From Duganella sp. Root336D2 (GTDB lineage Bacteria > Pseudomonadota > Gammaproteobacteria > Burkholderiales > Burkholderiaceae_D): a stretch of 64,000 bases of DNA. Below are positions 41,606 through 48,141 of this stretch, piece after piece. Where the stretch lies: positions 199,005-263,004 of the forward strand of contig NZ_LMDB01000035.1 of NCBI RefSeq assembly GCF_001425005.1. The letters run 5' to 3'. The translations under genes and the position numbers were made by a program. Positions within the stretch are counted from its first letter, which is position 1. Each line of letters starts with the position of its first letter. The notes beneath the pieces are model-generated. The model did not search any database. It saw only the letters and a program-made list of their open reading frames with translations, and was not told where the DNA came from.

Positions 41606-41850
41606 GTAATACCCTTGAATCAGTGAATCCAAGATTGTATTTCTGACCATTTCTTGATGTCGCACTGTTGAGCTACCGCACGACAGCTTTCGCATTTGGG
41701 GCCAGCGGCTGCATGCCTTGATCGCATAAAATCATTTCCGCATCTCGGCCACGACGTATCCAAAATCAAAGAGTTACGTAGCGCATTTTTGGGTCCCACG
41801 CGGAAACGAATTTGCGCTAAGATGCTGATCTTTCAGAAGAAGTGCTGAGA

Positions 41851-41900
41851 CTTGAAAACTGCCGACGGTTAATCCCGTTCGTGAGTTCGAATCTCACCGC
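41851..41900 (+). repeat. attR: right direct repeat of tRNA-Ser 3' half
   Basis: Exact 50-bp copy of 31558-31607. The tRNA-like sequence following it is interrupted by one missing base (CGCTCCGCCA rather than CGCTTCCGCCA), so it is not a functional tRNA end. Confidence 0.95.
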
Positions 41901-42021
41901 TCCGCCAATAAGAAATTCCAGGATGTTCCAGAACGTCCCAAGAGCCGCGATCCTCCCAGTGAGTTCGCGGTTTTTTTGCCCCCCAAAACGTCCGAGGCAA
42001 TCCCTTTACATCCCAGTTTTT

Positions 42022-42043
42022 TTCGAAATTCACCGCACCGCCA
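42022..42043 (+). repeat. Degenerate att-like remnant
   Basis: TTCGAAATTCACCGCACCGC continues the order of the tRNA T-arm and acceptor end (TTCGAATCTCACCGC...CCGCCA) with several mismatches. Its lower identity suggests an older insertion scar at the same site. Confidence 0.55.
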
Positions 42044-42086
42044 AAGATTAAATTCACGCCCAGCGTTCAACGGCGCAGTCATGCAC

Positions 42087-42692
42087 TCAGGCCAGCGACA
42101 CGTGGCACCCTACCTGGTCGAGCGCTTTATTCCCCAATCCACATGCTTTATCGGTAGGCCATGTGAGGGGGCTCATCACCATCCCCCAGTTATACACATT
42201 TCCTCCACCGTCGCGGTAGACCCAATGCACCAATTCGTTTTTGCTGTTCATGATCCCCAGGATGCCTTGTCCACCCGGATCGGCGTTGCTGGTGAGAGTT
42301 GCCGTCGGTATACCGCATATCACCTGTACGTACAGTGTCAATGCTTCCGGCGTCATCGCGCATTGGAACTCATTGCTGCGGTCGATGAAAATCTGGGCGC
42401 GCACTGCCCGATCGGCAGCGCTGAGAAATCCCTCAACTCCTAGCTTCATCAGATCCGAATTGAGTTCCTTATTCAACGCTACGAGCCCGGGGATTAGCTC
42501 AGTCCGAAACGCGCGCACGTATTTCAGGAACGTCATCACCTCGACCAACAGCGCCAATTGGATTTCCTGCGAAGTTTTCGAGTGAACCCGGCTCCTCAAA
42601 CGTACGTCCGAGCTGTACAGGTGGGAAAGGGCAGACGTGAAACCGCATATTCCCCACGTCCTGTTGTAATAGCTGATAATTTCGGCCGGCAT
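42087..42692 (-). CDS. Hypothetical protein with papain-like Cys-His-Asn arrangement
   Basis: 201 residues from ATG 42690-42692 (GAGG at a good distance). A motif TWGICGFTSALSHLY puts C16 at the N-terminus of a helix, and later ELVHWVYRDGGGNVYNWG holds H156 and N168: the order Cys-His-Asn and the N-W context resemble papain-fold cysteine proteases. No signal peptide. Next to an orphan T6SS cassette; a secreted effector is a possibility but no immunity gene overlaps it. I do not recognise a family by name. Confidence 0.55.
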   Translation of the reverse strand: MPAEIISYYNRTWGICGFTSALSHLYSSDVRLRSRVHSKTSQEIQLALLVEVMTFLKYVRAFRTELIPGLVALNKELNSDLMKLGVEGFLSAADRAVRAQIFIDRSNEFQCAMTPEALTLYVQVICGIPTATLTSNADPGGQGILGIMNSKNELVHWVYRDGGGNVYNWGMVMSPLTWPTDKACGLGNKALDQVGCHVSLA

Positions 42693-43053
42693 AATACCTC
42701 CAGTCCATTGTCCGTAAGACTGCGGTACCGGAACCCGATTCCGGTGCACCGAGGTCGTCCAACACTTCACGACAGTCTAACGGGCGCGTCCAGGCGAACA
42801 AGTAACAACGGGTATCGCATTACGTAACAGGGGGCGCTCTAAAAATAGCCTGAAGATAGGATTAGATGAAACGCGGAGCCGCGCACGATTGACAAGGGCG
42901 AACTCATCACATAAATAATTTCATAGCTATAATTTACTGTTGCGAAATTTTTAATTTTTCCGCAGCACTTCTTATCGATTGGTTTAAAACTAGGAAATCC
43001 ATTCTTCGGAAGTTACTACTTATTGATAGTTTTTTTTGATTCAAGAGGAAAGT
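42693..43053. other. Divergent promoter region of 42087 gene and hcp
   Basis: 361 bp. AT-rich towards hcp. A promoter-like pair TTGACA (42889-42894) and TAAATA (42912-42917) with 17-bp spacer, and a second -10-like TATAAT at 42928-42933, precede hcp. No gene seen. Confidence 0.5.
42889..42917 (+). promoter_or_regulatory. Candidate promoter of the hcp cassette
   Basis: TTGACA, 17-bp spacer, TAAATA. It would give a 5' UTR of about 130 bases before hcp. Prediction only. Confidence 0.4.
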
Positions 43054-43548
43054 ATGGCAATTGACGTATATCTGCAAATTGAAGGTATTAAAGGCGAGTC
43101 CCAAGACGACAAGCACAAAGAATGGATCGAAGTAAGGGGTATTCACTGGGGCGTGCATCAGCCTAAAAGTGCTACCGCATCGACTGGCGGAGGTCACACT
43201 GCAGAACGCGCAGAATTGTCGGACATTTCCTTCTCCAAGCTCAGCGACCTGTCGTCGCCAATCCTGCTGCAAACATGTGCAGCCGGCAAGACCATCCCAA
43301 AAGCCAAGTTTGAATTCTTCCGTGCCGATGGCAATGGCGATCGCGTGAAGTATTTCGACATCGAACTCGAAAATGTCCTGATCAGCATGGTGACCCCGCA
43401 CTTGGGCGGAAGCGACACCCTTCTGACTGAGAACGTCAACTTGAAGTTCTCGAAAGTGAAGTGGAAGTACACGCAGCAGAAGATTGGCGGTGGCACTGGC
43501 GGCAATACGTCTGGCGGCTGGGATCTGGCAACCAACAAAGTCGCTTAA
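43054..43548 (+). CDS. hcp: T6SS tube protein Hcp (HcpA family)
   Basis: 164 residues from ATG 43054 with AAGAGGAAAG upstream. Begins MAIDVYLQIEGIKGESQD, with ISFSKLSDLSSP and the typical WDLATNKVA end of Hcp1 proteins, the hexameric ring of the T6SS tube, which also carries small effectors in its lumen. It is an orphan: no other tss genes are present. The next gene, 9 bp downstream, is a small amidase whose size fits loading inside Hcp. Confidence 0.93.
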   Translation: MAIDVYLQIEGIKGESQDDKHKEWIEVRGIHWGVHQPKSATASTGGGHTAERAELSDISFSKLSDLSSPILLQTCAAGKTIPKAKFEFFRADGNGDRVKYFDIELENVLISMVTPHLGGSDTLLTENVNLKFSKVKWKYTQQKIGGGTGGNTSGGWDLATNKVA

Positions 43549-43557
43549 AGGCGGATC

Positions 43558-43941
43558 ATGCCACTTAATCTGGATCAATTCGCGCAACATTTGCGGACAA
43601 ATGCGCTCCCCGGATTTGGACAGGGTAAATGCGCGAAGTATGTACGCATGGCGCTTCAGGCCGGCGGGGCGCAAATTTCGCAGTATGCCCCGGCGGGGAG
43701 AGATTTTGGCCCGGTTCTGCTTCAGCTCGGCTTCCATGCAATTACAGTCGACAACCCGGACACCTTTCATTTTATGAAGGGGGACGTGATGGTCATGCAA
43801 CCGTATACCGGTGGCAATCAGAATGGACATGTGGCCGGCTACGATGGAAGCAAGTGGATTTCCGACTTCATTCAAAGTGACTTCTGGGCAGGTCCCGGAT
43901 ACAGAGCAGAAAGACCAAGTCATGTTGTCTATCACTATTAA
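43558..43941 (+). CDS. Putative Hcp-delivered peptidoglycan amidase (NlpC/P60-CHAP-like, Tae-type)
   Basis: 127 residues, no signal peptide. Catalytic pair C25 in GQGKCAKYVRMAL and H91 in NGHVAGYDG, with D103 in SDF, matching a papain-like NlpC/P60 or CHAP amidase fold. T6SS Tae effectors use this fold to cleave peptidoglycan peptides. Small enough to travel inside Hcp, which is encoded immediately upstream. Its 3' end overlaps the putative immunity gene by 20 bp. Activity inferred from motifs and context. Confidence 0.75.
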   Translation: MPLNLDQFAQHLRTNALPGFGQGKCAKYVRMALQAGGAQISQYAPAGRDFGPVLLQLGFHAITVDNPDTFHFMKGDVMVMQPYTGGNQNGHVAGYDGSKWISDFIQSDFWAGPGYRAERPSHVVYHY

Positions 43942-44509
43942 GGGCCTGTGCGCAGCCGCTTTGCTTGCAGTACTCTGCGCCAGTGCAAGCGCACAGGAAA
44001 GCAAGCATCCTCCGCAATCCCTGCGCGATCCCATTCTGGGTCTGCGGCTCCCTTCTGCAGGCCTCAAACTGGATCCTGTGCCTGAAGATATCCGCGCACT
44101 GTGTGCGCAGATGGCCGACTCTGAGACTTGGACCACGCGCCAATGGATTTTTGGAGTAGCGAAGAATTCCACAGATACGTATTACCTCGTTAACGGGTAT
44201 TCCAAGCGCCGCAACCCCAAACCAGGCGAGAGACCGTATCTTCAACACAAAGATGGGGGCGTTTATAAGGTCTCCGGCACCGAGTGCACTGGCGATCCGG
44301 CGCGAGAGACGTTTGTGGTGCGCGACCCGCGGCAAATTCCACGGGAAGTACTACAGGAACTCGCCCAGGATCTGGTAACTCGCCTGGCACGCGCCGCGGG
44401 AGGTGAGCAACGCTTGCGGGCTGAGATTAAGAAACAGCGTATCGATCTTCATCAGTTGTCGCCCGAGATGCAAGAGGCGTTCAAACCTTACTTTGGTCTC
44501 GCACATTAG
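43922..44509 (+). CDS. Periplasmic protein, candidate immunity to the amidase
   Basis: 195 residues from ATG 43922, overlapping the amidase gene by 20 bp. Signal peptide (MLSITIKGLCAAALLAVLCASASA) then a mature helical domain with conserved-looking cysteines (ALCAQM, TECTG). The coupled start and periplasmic export are the classic signs of a Tai-type immunity protein, which binds and blocks the amidase in the periplasm of the producer. No family name recognised. Confidence 0.7.
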   Translation: MLSITIKGLCAAALLAVLCASASAQESKHPPQSLRDPILGLRLPSAGLKLDPVPEDIRALCAQMADSETWTTRQWIFGVAKNSTDTYYLVNGYSKRRNPKPGERPYLQHKDGGVYKVSGTECTGDPARETFVVRDPRQIPREVLQELAQDLVTRLARAAGGEQRLRAEIKKQRIDLHQLSPEMQEAFKPYFGLAH

Positions 44510-44540
44510 TTAAGGCGGCCTTTCTTGGTTTTTCCAGTAG

Positions 44541-44564
44541 AAGGCAGGGTTTCGGCCCTGTCTT
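44541..44564 (+). terminator. Terminator-like hairpin after the immunity gene
   Basis: AAGGCAGGG and CCCTGTCTT pair through nine bases (one G-U) around TTTCGG, followed by a CT-rich stretch. Moderate terminator strength. Confidence 0.5.
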
Positions 44565-44726
44565 CTTCTCGCTTCCTGCCAACGAAATGCCCAGAAGTGC
44601 GCTAATTTGCGACGTGCTGATTTCGATGAATATGCCGGTTCCCGAGCAGACGGTTGTGCCGTTCCCGTAATAGGCGTAGCCCTTCCCCTGTGCTAACATC
44701 CGAGGTCCAAATTTACAGGCCCCACC

Positions 44727-45071
44727 ATGACCGCATCCCGCCGCTATAACAAACGCCAACTCAAGAAAAAGCACCTCGGTGAATTCCAGGAATTCGGCTT
44801 CCTCGTCGAGGCACAACTGGTCGGCACCCTGACCCTGGCCGAGCACAACGCCCTGATCCACCAATTCCTCGAAGAAGCCATCGAAGCCAATGGCCTCGCG
44901 TTTGGCGGTGGCTACAGCGACGACTTCGGCGGTATCGTGGTGTCGAACAAGCCGTATGGCAAAGTCGACGAAAGCCACCGCGCCCTGGTGCAGGATTGGC
45001 TGTCCAAACACAGCAAACTGACCAACGTCAAAGTCGGCGAACTGCGCGACGCCTGGTACGGTTGGGGTTAA
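44727..45071 (+). CDS. yggL: YggL family ribosome-associated protein
   Basis: 114 residues. Starts with basic TASRRYNKRQLKKKHLGEFQEFGF and contains the DUF469 pattern GGYSDDFGGIVVS, as in YggL, a 50S-binding protein of the bacterial cytosol in Proteobacteria. Own terminator follows at 45103-45130. The name follows the E. coli family and is given as a homologue. Confidence 0.88.
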   Translation: MTASRRYNKRQLKKKHLGEFQEFGFLVEAQLVGTLTLAEHNALIHQFLEEAIEANGLAFGGGYSDDFGGIVVSNKPYGKVDESHRALVQDWLSKHSKLTNVKVGELRDAWYGWG

Positions 45072-45102
45072 TTGCGCGTCGAGTGCTTCCAATGACCAGG
45101 AA

Positions 45103-45130
45103 AGGGCGGCCACATCGGCCGCCCTTTTTT
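45103..45130 (+). terminator. Rho-independent terminator after yggL
   Basis: AGGGCGGCC and GGCCGCCCT form a perfect 9-bp stem with a 5-base loop, followed by TTTTT. Confidence 0.9.
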
Positions 45131-45326
45131 CGTTCTTCGCCCGTTACAGGGAAGATGCGGGCCCTGCTAGTCGCGGGGGGCCAGGCGGATCATAGCGGAC
45201 GGCCTTCCGGCTTGTGTCTGGCCCGGCAATACCATTAGCGGGGCGGCTCGAACAAAGAGATCCTGCGCACAGCGATTTTGCCCGCCTTTGTCCGTCATCC
45301 GACTTTGAAGCAAACCCGGTAAACCA

Positions 45327-45350
45327 GGGTCAGACCCAAGGGTCTGACCC
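45327..45350. repeat. Dispersed palindromic repeat (GGGTCAGACCC type)
   Basis: GGGTCAGACCC, AA, GGGTCTGACCC: an 11-bp perfect inverted repeat with a two-base centre. Repeats of this sequence type are abundant between genes in Oxalobacteraceae genomes; that statement is from general knowledge. Confidence 0.75.
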
Positions 45351-45455
45351 GACCGCTTGCCTGCGACTAATAAGTAGGGCGGCGTCCCGGTAGGCGGCGA
45401 TGAGCCTAGTTTTACTGTGCTAACCTTGCCATTCCACTAAGTAAGGAAGGCATCT

Positions 45456-46481
45456 GTGAAATTACTACTTCTCGTCGCCGCCGTCATACTGGCTTTGCCG
45501 GCCCAGGCTTCGCAACAATTCAATGTGCCATCGGCGCCGGGTGTCACGCTGGCTGTCACGGAGGTCGGGCAGCACCGGGGCAAGCGCCCTATCCTGCTGG
45601 TGCATGGTGCGCGGGTCAGTTCAAAGGCTTCGTTCGACCTGCCTGTGGCGGGCGGCTCGCTGGCGGCCGACCTGGCGGCGCGCGGGTTTGATGTCTATAC
45701 GCTTGATGTGCGTGGATATGGCGCATCCACACGGTTGGCCGAGATGGAGTCCGCGCCGACGGCCGGCGCCGCCTTGGTGCGCACCAATACTGCGGTTGAA
45801 GATATCGATGCGGCGGTGGACTTCGTGCGCCAGCGTAGTGGCGGTATGAAGGTGGCGCTGCTTGGCTGGGCGACCGGCGGCCAGTGGGCGGGGCATTATG
45901 CAACGCTGCACTCGCCCAAACTCAGTGCGATTGTCATGCTGAACAGCCTTTATCGCGGAGCTTCCGCACATCCGCTGATCGGGCGCGGAACGGGGTTGGA
46001 GGACAAGGAGCGGCCGGGAGCCTTCAACCGCGCGGCTTGCGGCAATTACCGCGTGTCGGATGCGGCGTCCACGCTGGGTGCGTGGGACCGCACCTTGGGC
46101 GAGGACAAAGACAGCGCGCGCGATCCGGCCGTTGCGAAGGCCTACGTCGAGGCAGCGCTGGATAGCGACAGCACCAGCCGCCAGCGCGAGCCGCGCAGCT
46201 TCCGTGCACCATGCGGGGCGATGGAAGACAGCTTCTACCTCGCGACCGGCCGCCAATTGTGGGACGCTTCGCTGATCACAGCGCCGGTACTGGCTATCGC
46301 TGGTGAGAAGGATTTCTGGTCGCGGCCGGAGGATATGCACAACCTGCAGGCGGACCTGGTGCACGCTGCGGCCGTGCGCATGGTCCGCATTTCGAACGCA
46401 ACCCACTTCCTGCACCTGGAACGTCCGGCGCGCGGGCGCGCGCAACTCATCGATGAAGTGGACAGCTTCGTGCCGCGGTAG
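45456..46481 (+). CDS. Secreted alpha/beta hydrolase-fold protein lacking the nucleophile
   Basis: 341 residues. Signal peptide (MKLLLLVAAVILALPAQAS), then an alpha/beta hydrolase core: HGARVSSKASFD, DVRGYGAS, and the nucleophile elbow position, which reads LLGWATGGQWAGH. The usual GxSxG is GWATG here, so the catalytic Ser is Ala. Catalytic His is at HFLHLE near residue 317. It may be a pseudo-enzyme with a binding role, or the real nucleophile may lie elsewhere. Monocistronic by spacing. Confidence 0.82.
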   Translation: MKLLLLVAAVILALPAQASQQFNVPSAPGVTLAVTEVGQHRGKRPILLVHGARVSSKASFDLPVAGGSLAADLAARGFDVYTLDVRGYGASTRLAEMESAPTAGAALVRTNTAVEDIDAAVDFVRQRSGGMKVALLGWATGGQWAGHYATLHSPKLSAIVMLNSLYRGASAHPLIGRGTGLEDKERPGAFNRAACGNYRVSDAASTLGAWDRTLGEDKDSARDPAVAKAYVEAALDSDSTSRQREPRSFRAPCGAMEDSFYLATGRQLWDASLITAPVLAIAGEKDFWSRPEDMHNLQADLVHAAAVRMVRISNATHFLHLERPARGRAQLIDEVDSFVPR

Positions 46482-46542
46482 GGCTTGAGCGCTGCGGCAT
46501 AAGTGCTACTCTGGTTGGTAATCCTTTTCGCGGGAGGCCGTC

Positions 46543-47331
46543 GTGCTTAGATTTTTCAGCAAGCTTGCAGCAATGTTCCTGTTCGCTGGTGCGGCCGTGG
46601 CACAGACCACACCGCAAGCCGTAGGCGTGGTTGTCATGCATGGCAAAGGTGGTTCGCCGACAAAGTTCGTGGCAGAACTGGCGTCCGGCCTGGAAGCGAA
46701 GGGGCACCTGGTCGCGAATATCGAGATGCCCTGGTCGGGCAACCGCAACTACGACGTCGACCCGGCTGCGGCCGAAGCAGAAGTCGATGCGGCGCTGGAC
46801 AGGTTGCGCGTAAAGGGCGCGAACCGCTTGTTCGTGGCGGGTCACAGCCAGGGTGGTACGTTTGCGCTCTACTACGGCAGCAAGCACGCCGTGGATGGCA
46901 TCATCTCCATTGCCCCAGGTGCCAGCACCGCCAGCCAGGTGATTCGCGAGAAGCTGGGTGGAACGCTGGAGGAGGCGCGCAAACTGGTGGCGGCGGGCAA
47001 AGGCGGCGAGACGGCGCGGTTGCAAGATTTCGAAGGCGCCAAGGGAACCTATGTCGTTGTCTGCAAGCCTGACAACTACGTGTCCTGGTTCGATCCCGAT
47101 GGCGCCATGAACCTGACGAAATCGATTCGCGCCATGCGGCCAGGAACGCCGGTCCTGCTGGTGGTACCGAAGAACGATTACCCTGGCCTGCTCAAGGCCA
47201 GGCAGGCAAACTTTGATGCCCTGCCCCGCAATCCGCTGACGAAGCTGTATGAGCCGGACGCCACGCACACCGGTGCGCCTGCGGCATCGCATGAGGAAAT
47301 CTCACGCTGGATGATGGAGGTGGCGCGCTAG
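46543..47331 (+). CDS. Secreted alpha/beta hydrolase
   Basis: 262 residues. Signal peptide (MFLFAGAAVAQ), VVMHGKGGSP oxyanion region, nucleophile Ser in AGHSQGGTFA (~108), acid Asp in the NDYPGL region, His in ATHTGAPAAS. Similar to small dienelactone hydrolase/serine peptidase-like proteins. GTG start at 46543 with GGGAGGCC upstream. Substrate unknown; shares the neighbourhood of another secreted hydrolase gene on the same strand. Confidence 0.82.
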   Translation: MLRFFSKLAAMFLFAGAAVAQTTPQAVGVVVMHGKGGSPTKFVAELASGLEAKGHLVANIEMPWSGNRNYDVDPAAAEAEVDAALDRLRVKGANRLFVAGHSQGGTFALYYGSKHAVDGIISIAPGASTASQVIREKLGGTLEEARKLVAAGKGGETARLQDFEGAKGTYVVVCKPDNYVSWFDPDGAMNLTKSIRAMRPGTPVLLVVPKNDYPGLLKARQANFDALPRNPLTKLYEPDATHTGAPAASHEEISRWMMEVAR

Positions 47332-47341
47332 CCGCTCCGCG

Positions 47342-48139
47342 CTAACAGGGCTTGGGCTTGACGGCAGCGAACTGGCAGTCGAGCGGCCGGAAGAATTCGC
47401 GAGAGGTACCGTAGGATTTGTTGTAGCGGTCGAAGATGCGGTCGATTTCACCGGATTTGTACAGCGCAGCGACGCCGTGCTCGAAGCTGTCGCGCTGTTC
47501 TGCCGTGCGGAATATGAACCAGTATTCGTTCGGCTTGCCGAGGATGTCGTGGTACACGAGATCAAAGTCGCCGTCGCGCAGGTAGGACTGGCGGCTCAGG
47601 TAGTAATTGAAAATATCCCGCTGCGAGATCACCACATCCACCTGCCTCAGTACAAGCAGCGGTGACTGCAGCGTCAACGGTTCCGAGTAGCGCGGATTGC
47701 CTTGCACCGCTTCGCGATAGCCGCCGCCCAACATCTGGCTGGCGCCGTTGAAGGCGGTGACACGGTATCGGGACAATTCAGCAACCGAATCGAGGTGCGG
47801 CAAGGCCGCGCGGCGGGTGATCGCCATATTATGGAAGCTGGTCACGGGCCAGCGGCTCATCACGCCAACCGGCGCCATCGAAGGCTTGCCATTGGTGGAG
47901 ACGTCCACCAGGCCGCTGCGCAGCGCATCTTCGGTGCGCTTCATCGGCAGGTAGAAGAATTCGGCGCCGATGCCCTGGGTTGCCATTGCTTCGCGCAGCA
48001 CGTCGACCATCAGGCCGCTTTGGCGGTCGGGCATGACAAAGGGGGCGATGTCGTCCTGCAGCCCGAACTTGATGCGCGCCGGTTCTGCTGCCTGCGCGGC
48101 GCAAGAGATCAGCAATGCCAGGGCGGAGGCGCGGAACAT
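47342..48139 (-). CDS. Extracellular solute-binding protein family 3-like (periplasmic)
   Basis: 265 residues from ATG 48137-48139 (the longer frame is the C-terminal shadow of the GGDEF-EAL gene). Signal peptide to AAQA and a type 2 periplasmic-binding fold with FGLQDDIAPFV, RSGLVDVSTNGKPSM, and YHDILGKPNEYWFIF. Such free-standing binding proteins near cyclic-di-GMP genes often act as sensors' partners. Two bp separate it from the GGDEF-EAL gene, so they are one operon. Ligand unknown, perhaps an amino acid. Confidence 0.8.
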   Translation of the reverse strand: MFRASALALLISCAAQAAEPARIKFGLQDDIAPFVMPDRQSGLMVDVLREAMATQGIGAEFFYLPMKRTEDALRSGLVDVSTNGKPSMAPVGVMSRWPVTSFHNMAITRRAALPHLDSVAELSRYRVTAFNGASQMLGGGYREAVQGNPRYSEPLTLQSPLLVLRQVDVVISQRDIFNYYLSRQSYLRDGDFDLVYHDILGKPNEYWFIFRTAEQRDSFEHGVAALYKSGEIDRIFDRYNKSYGTSREFFRPLDCQFAAVKPKPC

Positions 48140-48141
48140 GG

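Larger units (their letters stand above)
31608..41900 (+). mobile_element. tRNA-Ser genomic island (about 10.3 kb)
   Basis: Bounded by the 50-bp att repeats. It carries a tyrosine integrase near the attR end, two IS3-family elements, an R-M pair, a DUF932 gene, two small overlapping genes and a PAAR/Tlde1-like/immunity T6SS cassette. Local base composition is visibly more AT-rich than the flanks, for example in the restriction enzyme gene, pointing to acquisition by transfer. No transfer (tra/virB) genes or replication genes are seen, so it is an integrative island mobilised by integrase and, perhaps, by a helper element. Confidence 0.88.
41606..42086. other. Right boundary region of the island
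   Basis: Non-coding. Contains attR (41851-41900) and, 142 bp further on, a degenerate tRNA-end remnant (42022-42043), with the AT-rich stretch between. 41606-41850 is the upstream region of the PAAR operon. Confidence 0.6.
45072..45455. other. Intergenic region with terminator and repeat
   Basis: 384 bp without a gene. Holds the yggL terminator and a palindromic GGGTCAGACCC repeat at 45327-45350; the rest shows no gene. Confidence 0.6.

Noticed and set aside
42928..42933. TATAAT as the hcp -10 box
   Set aside because: No -35-like hexamer at 16-18 bp; the TTGACA/TAAATA pair slightly upstream fits better.
44481..45113. A 210-residue minus frame over yggL
   Set aside because: Antisense to YggL, whose sequence is clearly conserved.
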